The notes: a model not told the origin generated them from the letters alone. Shown: positions 24,609 to 33,230, counted from the stretch's first letter. The stretch: 64,000 nt of DNA from Arcobacter arenosus (GCF_005771535.1 NZ_VANU01000004.1:1-64000); one strand, 5' to 3'. A program made the numbers and translations.

Positions 24609-26019
24609 TAAATTCCTTGTTTAAAGCCTTTACCCCAATTGCAACACCAGGCCAACCTTGACCTGCAAATACTGAATCGCCTATATTGTATAAACCTTTA
24701 AAAGGTGTTTTAGCACTTGGAGTAGAAAAAACATTTTTCATAGTGATAGCCCTACCTCCACAATTATATCTATTTATATATCTGTTAAAAGTAAGGGAAG
24801 AAGCACTAAATTTTTTAATTATATCCTCTTTTTTTATAGTATTAAGTTTCTGCAATAGTTTATCGATTATAAACTCCTGAGTTTGTTCTTTTTTTAGCTC
24901 ATATTCTTCTTTATTTAATTTTTTCCAAAATGAAGCCTTAGTATGAGAGGAGATAGTTATAGAATAACCTCTATTTGACATCTTTTCATCATCTTTACTA
25001 CTAATAGAGATAAAAAATGAATTTGAAATACAATTTGGTATTTGCTCATCAAGAATTATTAAATAATGGTGTAAAAGATCATAATTTTTTTCTAAAACCA
25101 AATTTACCACAAAAGCACTTTGGTCATTAAAGTCAAAGCTTTCATAATATTTTTTAATTCTTTCATCTTCAAAAAGTTTTCCACTATCATAAATAGTAGA
25201 ATTTAATACTACATTTTTTGATAAATATTCATCTTTATTTGAAATAAGTCTAAAATAGTCTTTTTCTAAAACTATTTTCATAATCTCCTCTTTTTTCTTA
25301 GTTTCAATATTTTCAAGTAATCCATCAAATAAACTACCCATTCCACCATTTACATAAAACACATCATGAAAAGGGTATGAAAGTCCTAATGCCAAAGAAA
25401 GTAATGATATATCCTTTGATGTTGTTTGTAAAGTAATTAAAAGCTGTGCATCAATAAAATGTTGATATTCTAAACTTATATCTCCAAGGGTTTCTTTTAT
25501 AAAACTATTTGCACTTTTAAATACTTCAATATTAAAACTTTTAAATAGTTTTATTAATGTATTTGCACTAAGTATATATGACTTTAAAGAATATTTTCCA
25601 TAATAGATATCATGTATTTGCCAAAACTTTTCATCAAGTTCTTTTATCTTTGCCCAAAAAACTCTATTGTTTTTATTAGGAAAAGCTTTATTTATTTGGT
25701 CTAAAAACTCTTCAAAATCTTTTACTCTATCGATTGTTTTTTCATTTTGTAAAACTCTAAAAGCTATATTGCTTTTTTTAATATCAGGTTTATAATCAAT
25801 ATTATCAAAAATCTCTTTTACGGGATGTCCTGTTTCATATCCTACAAAGGTAGTTGCTCCACTGTTAAAATAACTTCCATATCTTTTAAAAGTACTTGCA
25901 CATCCACCTAAGTTTGAATCTTTTTCAAAGACAACAATATCTTTATCTTTGTTAAGTGAGGCAAACATACTACCTCCCATTCCAGAGCCAATTACGCAGA
26001 CTTCATAATATCTACACAT
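24601..26019 (-). CDS. Phytoene-desaturase-like (CrtI/CrtO-type) FAD oxidoreductase
   Basis: A 472-residue flavoprotein. The Rossmann motif VIGSGMGGSMFASL is followed by IVVFEKDSNLGGCASTFKRY, and the C-terminal FAD motif reads LYNIGDSVFAGQGWPGVAIG. This layout is that of carotenoid desaturases, isomerases and related retinol-saturase-like enzymes. I start it at ATG 26019 after AGAGG; this gives an eight-base overlap with the photolyase end and places the GxGxxG motif at the N-terminus as expected, while longer reading would add 45 unsupported residues. No phytoene synthase or cyclase gene is in the window, so the substrate is unknown. Its place between photolyase and LytS makes photoprotection a fair guess. 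Confidence 0.88.
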   Translation of the reverse strand: MCRYYEVCVIGSGMGGSMFASLNKDKDIVVFEKDSNLGGCASTFKRYGSYFNSGATTFVGYETGHPVKEIFDNIDYKPDIKKSNIAFRVLQNEKTIDRVKDFEEFLDQINKAFPNKNNRVFWAKIKELDEKFWQIHDIYYGKYSLKSYILSANTLIKLFKSFNIEVFKSANSFIKETLGDISLEYQHFIDAQLLITLQTTSKDISLLSLALGLSYPFHDVFYVNGGMGSLFDGLLENIETKKKEEIMKIVLEKDYFRLISNKDEYLSKNVVLNSTIYDSGKLFEDERIKKYYESFDFNDQSAFVVNLVLEKNYDLLHHYLIILDEQIPNCISNSFFISISSKDDEKMSNRGYSITISSHTKASFWKKLNKEEYELKKEQTQEFIIDKLLQKLNTIKKEDIIKKFSASSLTFNRYINRYNCGGRAITMKNVFSTPSAKTPFKGLYNIGDSVFAGQGWPGVAIGVKALNKEFNG

Positions 26020-27343
26020 TTTTAGCCTCTTTGAATCTGTCAATTGCCATTTTTCTAGATAATGATATATCAACCATAGATTTTGGATAATCAACAAATA
26101 AATTTGATTGAACACCATTTTCAATATGAAAAAGTCTAGGGGATAAACTTTCAAAATCTTTTATAACTGATTTGATAAATATCCCATCTTTATCAAATTT
26201 TAAAGATTGTGTATAAGGATTAAATACTCTAAAATATGGTGCAGCATCTGCTCCTGTACTTGCTCCCCATTGCCAAGAACCAACATTTGATGAACATTCG
26301 TAATCAAGTAGTTTTAAAGCAAAATACCCTTCTCCTTTTTTCCAATCTATAAAAAGGTTTTTTGTTAAAAATGAGCATACAATCATTCTAAGACGATTAT
26401 GCATAGTTCCTGTTTCATTTAGATGTCTCATAGCTGCATCTATAATAGGAACACCAGTATTTCCCTCACACCATTTTATAAAATCATCTTCATTTTCATT
26501 CCACTTTATACTCATACCATTGAAATTATCAAATTGTGAATATGGGAAGTGGTATAAAATATAATTGTAAAATTCTCTCCAAAAAAGCTCTCTAATAAAA
26601 CCCTCACTATAATTATATTTTCTGTAGTAATTAAATAATTGTTTAGGAGATACTATTCCAAATCTTAAATGCACAGATAGTTTTGAAGTTCCATCTTTAA
26701 AGAAAAAATCTCTATTTTCTTGATATTCTTCTAATTTTGAAGTAAATTCTTCCATTAATATACAAACATTTTTAGTTAAAAACTCAGGAAGCTCAACTTT
26801 TTCAAAACCCATATCTTCTAAACTTGGAATAGTTTCATAATCAAACTCTATTTTTTTAAGTGATTCATTAAACTTATATGTTTCTATACTACTAGAAGTA
26901 GTTATCATATTCATAGATTTATAATATGGTGTAAAAACTTTATATGGGGTACCATCATTTTTTAAATGTTCATTTGGGTGGGTGATAAAAGAATCGTAAA
27001 ACCTTTTCATTGGTAAAAACTCTTCTATTTGCTTATCTCTATTTTTTGCATAATCATCAAAATCACATGAGCATAAAATCTCATCAAACCCATCTTTTAA
27101 GTTTTTAATAATATCCTTTGGTTTTCCATAAAAAATTGCTAAATCGAGACCTTTTTCTTTTAATTGTTTTTTTAAAGATAAAACCGTTTCATAAATAAAA
27201 GTTACTCTCTTATCATCTTTTGGTAATTTATCTAAAATATTTTTATCAAAAATAAAAATTGGCAATACTTCATCTTTTGCATTTGAAAGTATCGCATTAT
27301 CTTCGATTCTAAGATCTCTTCTAAACCAAAGGATTTGTTTCAT
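26012..27343 (-). CDS. phr: Deoxyribodipyrimidine (CPD) photolyase
   Basis: A 443-residue class I CPD photolyase that uses blue light and FADH- to split cyclobutane pyrimidine dimers. It starts QILWFRRDLRIEDNAILSNA (antenna domain). The flavin domain shows LSVHLRFGIVSPKQLF, ELFWREFYNYILYHFP, TGVPIIDAAMRHLNETG, MHNRLRMIVCSFLTKNL and NVGSWQWGASTGADAAPYFR, with the Asn, Trp and Asp positions of active enzymes. The C-terminus has the usual YPKSMVD stretch. Its ATG overlaps the stop of the DUF523-DUF1722 gene (TAATG), the same pairing as ybgA-phr of E. coli. It is the third photolyase-family gene of the island and the most certain repair enzyme. Confidence 0.97.
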   Translation of the reverse strand: MKQILWFRRDLRIEDNAILSNAKDEVLPIFIFDKNILDKLPKDDKRVTFIYETVLSLKKQLKEKGLDLAIFYGKPKDIIKNLKDGFDEILCSCDFDDYAKNRDKQIEEFLPMKRFYDSFITHPNEHLKNDGTPYKVFTPYYKSMNMITTSSSIETYKFNESLKKIEFDYETIPSLEDMGFEKVELPEFLTKNVCILMEEFTSKLEEYQENRDFFFKDGTSKLSVHLRFGIVSPKQLFNYYRKYNYSEGFIRELFWREFYNYILYHFPYSQFDNFNGMSIKWNENEDDFIKWCEGNTGVPIIDAAMRHLNETGTMHNRLRMIVCSFLTKNLFIDWKKGEGYFALKLLDYECSSNVGSWQWGASTGADAAPYFRVFNPYTQSLKFDKDGIFIKSVIKDFESLSPRLFHIENGVQSNLFVDYPKSMVDISLSRKMAIDRFKEAKNV

Positions 27344-28293
27344 TATTTAAAAGCCTCCACTTTTGATCTAAGTGCCATCTCTTTAGGATATGGAGTTAAA
27401 AACTTTTGTCTTTCAAGATATTCAATATTAAATCTTTTTACATAAATTTTTATTATTTTAATAACTGCAACCAAAGGTATAATATGTTGTTTAAACTCTT
27501 CCAATGAAGTTAAAATCTCTTCTTTTTCATCTTTTGTGATATATTTTTTAAAATATCCGAAAATATGCATTAAAACATTGTAAGTGTTTGAAGTTCTACC
27601 TTTTAAAGCAATAGCTTCCAAAAATCTTTGTTTATATAAAGCTAATACCTCTTCAAGAGTTTTCTTTTCATGATTTGCAACAATTTGACCTAACTCTTTA
27701 TATGACTTGTGTGATTTTGAATAAATAAGATATTTATATGAAGTATGGAAATCAACTAACTCTCCAAATGTTGGTTGCGTTTTCATAAATTCAAAGATAT
27801 CTTTGTAAGCAAATACTTGCATTAAAAAGTTTTCTTTTAACCATGGGTCACTTAATCTTCCCTCCTCTTCAATTGGAAGTAAAGGAAACTTTTCCATAAG
27901 CTCTTTAGCAAAAACTCCTACTCCGACATTTTCACTTTGACCTTCACCATCAGGATAGATTTTAACCCTTGCCATTCCGCAAGTTGGAGATTTTGATTTT
28001 AAGATATAACCACAAAGCTCATCTTCACTAATACTATCAACTAAACTTTTAGAAACGTCAACAATCTCTTTTGTTACATCTTTTTTAGTGTTAGTAGTTC
28101 TTATAATAAGTTCACCATTTATTCTTACTTGTCTAATGGCTTCTCTAGGAGTTGGGTATATTTGCCCTTCTGGACAAAAAGATCTAAATTCAAAATGTTT
28201 TGACAATTCATCATAAACAAATTTATCCTTAGAATGTTGACCATCATATCGACACTGTATCCCAAGTAAACATGTAGAAATACCTATTTTCAT
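27343..28293 (-). CDS. DUF523-DUF1722 fusion (TudS/YbgA-like)
   Basis: A 316-residue two-domain protein. Residues 1-150 are DUF523: GISTCLLGIQCRYDG, FRSFCPEGQ and SKSPTCGMARV. The three cysteines C8, C40 and C105 and Glu42 match the [4Fe-4S] ligands and catalytic Glu described for TudS thiouracil desulfidases. Residues 190-310 are DUF1722 (YbgA): KYLIYSKSHKSYKELGQ and a helical tail with FKQHIIPLVAVI. YbgA neighbours the photolyase gene in E. coli too. TudS-type enzymes remove sulfur from 4-thiouracil compounds; 4-thiouridine is the near-UV-absorbing base of tRNA, which would link this protein to photodamage. That last step is inference. It is the first gene of the photolyase operon. Confidence 0.9.
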   Translation of the reverse strand: MKIGISTCLLGIQCRYDGQHSKDKFVYDELSKHFEFRSFCPEGQIYPTPREAIRQVRINGELIIRTTNTKKDVTKEIVDVSKSLVDSISEDELCGYILKSKSPTCGMARVKIYPDGEGQSENVGVGVFAKELMEKFPLLPIEEEGRLSDPWLKENFLMQVFAYKDIFEFMKTQPTFGELVDFHTSYKYLIYSKSHKSYKELGQIVANHEKKTLEEVLALYKQRFLEAIALKGRTSNTYNVLMHIFGYFKKYITKDEKEEILTSLEEFKQHIIPLVAVIKIIKIYVKRFNIEYLERQKFLTPYPKEMALRSKVEAFK

Positions 28294-28314
28294 CTTAAAG
28301 CCTTTTTTTGTTTT

Positions 28315-28347
28315 ATTGTAACAAATTAAGGTATTTTTAGTATATTT
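28315..28347 (-). promoter_or_regulatory. Promoter with operator element of the photolyase operon
   Basis: On the minus strand a TACAAT -10 box (28315-28320) precedes the DUF523-DUF1722 start by 22 bases. Upstream, AAATATACTA (28338-28347) is identical to the repeat of the TIGR01777 promoter and begins 23 bases from the start of the -10 box, the same offset as there. The site where the proximal copy should lie (28319-28328) matches only 6 of 10 bases. The leader is short, and AAAG sequences next to the start provide the ribosome site. Confidence 0.58.
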
Positions 28348-28368
28348 CAGATGTCAGTTTATCAATTT

Positions 28369-29289
28369 TTACATAAATAAAAATATTGCAATAGGGATAT
28401 AAAATAAAGAGATTAAGATAGAGATAAATACAGTTAAAGACATCATTTCAGGTTTTAAGTTTAAAAGTGTTGCAATTGTAACTGTATTTCCTGCTAAAGG
28501 AACAATAGAATATAAAAACATTACTTTATAAAACCCTTCATCAAGAAGAAGTAAAAAATTTCTATCTATATATATAAATAGTAAAACAATTCCCGGCCAA
28601 AGTAAAAATTTTAAAGAAAGAGCGTATGAAATAAATTTAACATCAAAAGCCTTTGCACTTTTTAGTTTTTCCATCCCCATACCTAAAAACATCATTCCTA
28701 AAATTGCATAACATCCTTTTAAATAGATTATATAGTTTAAAAACATCTCAGGCATTTTTATACCTAAAAAATTAAAAACAAAACCTAATATAAATGCATA
28801 TAAAACAGGAAGCTGAATAACTTTTTTTAAACTTTGTCTAGCTGTAAAACTTCCCTTTGCTGTAATGAAATATCCAACTGAATTTTGATAAAGCATTGTT
28901 CCTAAAACAGCAAAAATAAAAACATCCACAAGATGATCATCAAATAAAATTATAGCTATAGGAATACCAATATGACCAGTATTTCCAGTAGAACTAGCAA
29001 AGGCAAGAAGATTTGAAGTATTATCTTTCCATACTTTTTTAAATAAAAAAAGTAAAACAAAAGCCATAATAGAACTTGCTAAAAAGAAAAAAACAGGTAA
29101 AAAGACAACTGAACTATCAAGCTTAACACTCATTGTTGCATTAAAAGCAATTAATGGACCTAAGATATAAAATAAAATCTTGGCAATAGTTTCTTTATTA
29201 CAACCTAATAATCTAGTGCTTATAAACCCTAATATAACTGAAAAATAAAGAGGAACAATCTTTGAAAAAAGTGCAAAAAATACTGACAT
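28369..29289 (-). CDS. AEC-family transporter
   Basis: A 306-residue membrane protein with about ten hydrophobic helices in the two-halves pattern of the auxin efflux carrier family. Characteristic stretches are FFALFSKIVPLYFSVILGF at the start, SSTGNTGHIGIPIAI (the helix-break motif with conserved Asn) and IVPLAGNTVTIATLL in the second half. Bacterial members export or import small carboxylates such as malate. The substrate is not apparent. The cupin gene lies one base upstream on the same strand, so the two form a small operon that reads toward the photolyase island but ends before its promoter. Confidence 0.88.
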   Translation of the reverse strand: MSVFFALFSKIVPLYFSVILGFISTRLLGCNKETIAKILFYILGPLIAFNATMSVKLDSSVVFLPVFFFLASSIMAFVLLFLFKKVWKDNTSNLLAFASSTGNTGHIGIPIAIILFDDHLVDVFIFAVLGTMLYQNSVGYFITAKGSFTARQSLKKVIQLPVLYAFILGFVFNFLGIKMPEMFLNYIIYLKGCYAILGMMFLGMGMEKLKSAKAFDVKFISYALSLKFLLWPGIVLLFIYIDRNFLLLLDEGFYKVMFLYSIVPLAGNTVTIATLLNLKPEMMSLTVFISILISLFYIPIAIFLFM

Positions 29290-29290
29290 T

Positions 29291-29641
29291 TTAATCTACT
29301 AAAGTTATCTCATCCTCTTTTGTAGTAATCATACATAAAAACTCATATGGTTTATCAAAACAAGCTTCATAATAATGAGGGACTCCAGTTGGGATATATA
29401 AAAAGTCACCCTCTTTTGCATGAATTATCTCATCACCAATTTTAACCTTTGCCTCACCTTTTAATACATATTGTTGATGTTGTATTAAATTTGTATGATT
29501 TGGCATAGTTCCACCAACTTCTAAAGTAACTTTTCTAACAATAAAGTCTTTATCAATATTTGGAGTTAAAACTGCAATTGTAGCACCATTTGTTTTTGGT
29601 ATCTCATTTGTTACATAATCTTCAATATTTTTACAATACAT
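29291..29641 (-). CDS. Single-domain cupin protein
   Basis: A 116-residue cupin. The two conserved motifs are seen: MPNHTNLIQHQQYVLKGEAK (metal-binding His positions plus the Glu/Gln region) and YIPTGVPHYYEA with the second-motif His. Such small cupins bind a divalent metal and act as dioxygenases, isomerases or ligand sensors; sequence alone does not decide. It is transcribed with the AEC transporter and divergent from the alanine symporter gene, with 158 bases between starts. Confidence 0.85.
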   Translation of the reverse strand: MYCKNIEDYVTNEIPKTNGATIAVLTPNIDKDFIVRKVTLEVGGTMPNHTNLIQHQQYVLKGEAKVKIGDEIIHAKEGDFLYIPTGVPHYYEACFDKPYEFLCMITTKEDEITLVD

Positions 29642-29799
29642 TTATAACCTTTATTATATTCTAATTTAAAAGTTTAATTAGTGAATATTTATTTAATTAA
29701 AAAACCATTATAGACAAAATCTCCTTTATTTTTGAATCTTTCTTGACACTTTTACCCCACTTCGCTTAGTTAGAATTTATTTTTGAAAAGGAGAAAATT

Positions 29800-31254
29800 A
29801 TGTTAGCAGAAATCAACAGTTTCTTAAATGACCTTATATGGGGAAATATTTTAATATATTTATTACCATTATTAGGTATATTTTTTACAGTAAGTTCTAG
29901 GTTCGTTCAGTTTAGATATTTCTTTAAAATGTTTAGTATTTTAAGACATACAGAACATGATAAACATGGACATATTAGTTCATTTCAAGCACTAATGCTT
30001 AGTGTTGCAGGACGTGTTGGTGGTGGGAACATCGCAGGTGTTGCTGTTGCAATTACAATTGGTGGTCCAGGAGCAGTTTTCTGGATGTGGATTATTGGAC
30101 TAATTGGTATGAGTACAAGTTTCTTTGAGTGTTCACTTGCACAATTATATAAAGAAAAAGATGCTCAAGACTCTTGTGTTTATAGAGGTGGACCAGCTTA
30201 TTATGCAACTAAAGCTTTAGGTCAAAAATGGGTTGGGGTTATCATTTCTATTTTAATTATGATCACTTTTGGTTTTGCTTTTAATGCAACACAATCTTTT
30301 ATCATAACTACATCGTTTGAGTCTTCATTTAATATTCCAACATGGATTACAGGTATTTCTTTAACTTTAATTTTTGCATTAGCAATTTTTGGAGGGATTA
30401 AAAGAATTACTAAATTTTCTGAATTTATTGTTCCAATTATGGCAGTTGGTTATTTACTAATTGCAATTATTGTTATTGCATTAAACTTAAGTGAGATTCC
30501 ATCTTTAATTTCAATGATTGTACATGAAGCTTTTAATCCAAGTTCTGCAATTGGTGGTGGTATTGGTGCTGTTATTTTACAAGGTGCAAAAAGAGGAATG
30601 TTCTCAAACGAAGCTGGATTAGGTTCTGCTCCAAATGTTGCAGCTGTTGCTTATGTAGCCCATCCTGTTCAACAAGGTATTGTTCAATCATTCTCTGTAT
30701 TTATTGATACAATTATTCTTTGTTCTTGTACTGCATTTATAATTCTTTTATCTGGTGTTTATCAACCAGGAGTTGAAGGGGTTCAAGGAGTATTATTAAC
30801 TCAAAATGCTTTAATTGAACATATTGGTCCTTATGGAGGATATTTTGTAACAATTGCCCTATTCCTATTTGGTTTTTCATCTATGTTATATAACTACTAC
30901 TTAGCTGAGAACTCTGTAAACTTCTTTATAAAAGGTAATGTTACTGCATTTAATATCTTTAGAGTTATTGTAGTTGCACTTATTATTTGGGGTTCATTCC
31001 AAGATTTAGGTTCAGTATTTTCATTTGCAGACCTTTCTATGGGACTTCTAGCAGTTATTAACTTAATAGTAATTGCCCTACTTTATAAACCAGTTTTACA
31101 ATTAATCAAAGGTTATGACAGACAACTTAAAGAGGGTAAAAAACCTGTTTTAAGATATAACGATTATACTGATTTTAATATTGACAAAAAAATCTGGAAA
31201 GAGATTGTTGATACTATTCAAAACAATAGAGCAAAAGGTGAAAAAGACCTTTAA
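29800..31254 (+). CDS. Sodium:amino-acid symporter, AGCS family
   Basis: A 484-residue membrane transporter with about eleven helices. The AGCS signature is complete: SVAGRVGGGNIAGVAVAI near the N-terminus, then GGPGAVFWMW, GGPAYYATKALG, GAKRGMFSNEAGLGSAPNVA and the C-terminal MGLLAVINLI region. The family takes up alanine or glycine with sodium, and in some species other amino acids. AAAGGAG precedes the ATG. The gene ends within a perfect inverted repeat and is followed by a two-component system and aspartate catabolism genes, so amino-acid use seems the theme of this stretch. Confidence 0.94.
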   Translation: MLAEINSFLNDLIWGNILIYLLPLLGIFFTVSSRFVQFRYFFKMFSILRHTEHDKHGHISSFQALMLSVAGRVGGGNIAGVAVAITIGGPGAVFWMWIIGLIGMSTSFFECSLAQLYKEKDAQDSCVYRGGPAYYATKALGQKWVGVIISILIMITFGFAFNATQSFIITTSFESSFNIPTWITGISLTLIFALAIFGGIKRITKFSEFIVPIMAVGYLLIAIIVIALNLSEIPSLISMIVHEAFNPSSAIGGGIGAVILQGAKRGMFSNEAGLGSAPNVAAVAYVAHPVQQGIVQSFSVFIDTIILCSCTAFIILLSGVYQPGVEGVQGVLLTQNALIEHIGPYGGYFVTIALFLFGFSSMLYNYYLAENSVNFFIKGNVTAFNIFRVIVVALIIWGSFQDLGSVFSFADLSMGLLAVINLIVIALLYKPVLQLIKGYDRQLKEGKKPVLRYNDYTDFNIDKKIWKEIVDTIQNNRAKGEKDL

Positions 31255-31283
31255 TATTTAGTAGACTAAAGTCTACTAAATAT
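31254..31283 (+). terminator. Perfect 13-bp hairpin after the symporter gene
   Basis: Bases 31254-31266 (ATATTTAGTAGAC) pair with 31271-31283 around a four-base TAAA loop. The repeat begins on the last base of the symporter stop codon. No clear T-run follows, so it is either a weak intrinsic terminator, an mRNA-stabilising 3' structure, or an operator ahead of the kinase gene at 31331. Confidence 0.6.
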
Positions 31284-31330
31284 CAAAACTTTTAAGTAAA
31301 AATAAGACATTATATAAGCTGGAAAAGAAA

Positions 31331-32476
31331 ATGACACAAAGGTTTTTTATGTTCAATAAAGAAGGTATCCCTTTTTTTATTATTACTATTCCTTTTTTAA
31401 GTATATTATTTATCTCTTTTTTCACTCTTTCATATTATTTAAAACTCTCAAATGAAAATTTTGAGAAAGATATAAATGAGTACAAAAAACTATATGCTTT
31501 AGAAAGTAATATTACAAAAAAACAAATTGAGGAAAAAATATCTTTAAAAATAAAAGAGCATGAAGAAACAGAAAAAAAATTTAAAAGATTTATTGTACTC
31601 ACCACTGTTTCTATCTTAATTTTTATGGCTTTATTTTCACTATTAATGACTACTATTATAAATGATTTGATAAAAAAATATAAACTTCAAGTTCAATACA
31701 AAGAGAATAAACTCCAAAAGTTAAATAGAAATTTAGCTTCTAAAGTTGAAGAAGGGATTGCAGAGGGTAAAAGAAAAGATAAAGCTATGTTACAACAATC
31801 AAAGTTAGCAAGAATGGGTTCTATGATTAGTATGATTGCCCATCAATGGAGACAACCACTTACTGAACTTTCTGGTATTTTAATGGAGCTTGAAACTGCA
31901 ACTAGATTTAAAAAAGTTAACGAGGAGCATATTTTAAACTCAATTGAAAGAAGTGATACTATGATTGAATTTATGTCAAATACCATTGATGATTTTAGAA
32001 ACTTTTATAAACCAGATAAAATCAAAGAGGATTTTTATTTAGTAGAATCATGTAAAAAAGCTCTAAGTTTAATTAGTGCAACATTAAGTGAAAATCAAAT
32101 AAAACTTGAATTTGATGTAAGACAAGATAGTAAAATTCATGGATATCCCACTGAATTTTCCCAAGTAATTTTAAATTTATTGATAAATGCTACGGATATT
32201 TTAATTGAAAAGAAAATTCAAAATCCAAAAATAAAGATTAAAATTGAAAAAAGAGAAGATACCTCAATAATAATTGTTAGCGATAATGCAGGAGGGATAA
32301 AAGAAAAAAACTTTGAAATGATTTTTGACCCATATTTTTCAACTAAAGAATCATCAAAAGGTACAGGCTTAGGATTGTATATTTCAAAGCTTATTATTGA
32401 AAAAAATATGGGTGGAGAACTAAGTGTTAGAAACGACCAAGAGGGTGCAGTTTTTAAAATAGCTTTAATAGGATAA
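31331..32476 (+). CDS. Two-transmembrane sensor histidine kinase
   Basis: A 381-residue kinase. Two membrane helices (about residues 14-36 and 88-115) enclose a short periplasmic loop of charged residues, too small for a Cache domain. A coiled coil leads into SMISMIAHQWRQPLTELSG with the phospho-accepting His. The ATPase domain has LINATDILIEKKIQN, SDNAGGIKEKNFEMIF, PYFSTKE and GTGLGLYISKLI. The response regulator gene starts nine bases after its stop, so the two form a standard pair. The signal is not evident; neighbouring genes for alanine uptake and aspartate breakdown suggest nutrient sensing, as inference. Confidence 0.93.
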   Translation: MTQRFFMFNKEGIPFFIITIPFLSILFISFFTLSYYLKLSNENFEKDINEYKKLYALESNITKKQIEEKISLKIKEHEETEKKFKRFIVLTTVSILIFMALFSLLMTTIINDLIKKYKLQVQYKENKLQKLNRNLASKVEEGIAEGKRKDKAMLQQSKLARMGSMISMIAHQWRQPLTELSGILMELETATRFKKVNEEHILNSIERSDTMIEFMSNTIDDFRNFYKPDKIKEDFYLVESCKKALSLISATLSENQIKLEFDVRQDSKIHGYPTEFSQVILNLLINATDILIEKKIQNPKIKIKIEKREDTSIIIVSDNAGGIKEKNFEMIFDPYFSTKESSKGTGLGLYISKLIIEKNMGGELSVRNDQEGAVFKIALIG

Positions 32477-32485
32477 AAAATAAGA

Positions 32486-33166
32486 ATGGACGAAATATTA
32501 TTAGAAAATTTAAAAAACATACCAATTTTGTGTGTTGAAGATGAAGATGGAATTAGAAAAACTATTGTAGATACTTTAAAATATTACTTTGATGAAGTTT
32601 ATGAAGCAAGTGATGGAAATGAAGCTTATGAAATATATTCAGAATATAAACCAAAAATCATTTTAAGTGATATACAAATGAAAAACTGTGATGGAATAGA
32701 ATTTGTTAAAAGAATTAGAGAAAATGATATGTCAACAACAATCATTATGCTAACAGCTTATTCAAATGAAGAGTATCTCATGGATTTAATAAATTTAAAT
32801 ATCAACCACTTTATTTTGAAACCTCTAAATCTAAAAAAACTAAATACAGCTCTTCTGAAATATTTAAAAAAGTCCCATAAACCTATTGTCCTATGCGAGA
32901 ATTTAGCTTTAGATTTAAATAAAAGGGAACTACTTTATAAAGATGAAGAACCTATTATTTTAAGAAAAAGGGAAAAAGAGTTTTTAGAGCTTTTATACCA
33001 AAGAAATGGTTCAATATTATCATATACAGATATTGAAGAAGAGCTTTGGACAGATAAAGAGATGACAACCCATGCTTTAAAATCTTTTATAAAAGAATTA
33101 AGGGCAAAATTGCCAATAAATATTATAAAAAATATACCTCAAGAAGGTTATGCCTTAAATATCTAA
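32486..33166 (+). CDS. OmpR-family response regulator
   Basis: A 226-residue regulator paired with the kinase just upstream. The receiver has the acidic pair (CVEDED), the phosphorylated Asp at residue 62 (IILSDIQMKNCDG), Thr in MLTAYS and Lys in ILKPLN. The C-terminal winged helix shows LRKREKEFLELLYQRNG, ALKSFIKELRAKL and PQEGYAL. Targets are unknown; aspA lies 64 bases downstream with its own promoter and is a natural candidate. Confidence 0.95.
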   Translation: MDEILLENLKNIPILCVEDEDGIRKTIVDTLKYYFDEVYEASDGNEAYEIYSEYKPKIILSDIQMKNCDGIEFVKRIRENDMSTTIIMLTAYSNEEYLMDLINLNINHFILKPLNLKKLNTALLKYLKKSHKPIVLCENLALDLNKRELLYKDEEPIILRKREKEFLELLYQRNGSILSYTDIEEELWTDKEMTTHALKSFIKELRAKLPINIIKNIPQEGYALNI

Positions 33167-33196
33167 AATGACCACTTTTTCCCTACTTTTATATAT

Positions 33197-33221
33197 TATA
33201 ATTTTTTAATTATTTAAAAAA
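33197..33221 (+). promoter_or_regulatory. Promoter and leader hairpin of aspA
   Basis: TATAAT at 33197-33202 is a good -10 box 28 bases ahead of the GTG start. An inverted repeat TTTTTTAA-TTAT-TTAAAAAA (33202-33221) immediately follows, reaching the AAGGG ribosome site. It consists only of A and T, so it is weak. Confidence 0.5.
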
Positions 33222-33230
33222 AGGGAAAAA

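Noticed and set aside
26020-26154. Longer N-terminus of the CrtI-like protein
   Set aside because: It would overlap the photolyase gene by over 140 bases and place 45 unrelated residues before the FAD motif; ATG 26019 has a ribosome site.
29742-29775. Sigma-70 promoter TTGACA/TAGAAT before the AGCS symporter
   Set aside because: The two boxes are 22 bases apart, too far for a normal promoter; the actual start site remains open.
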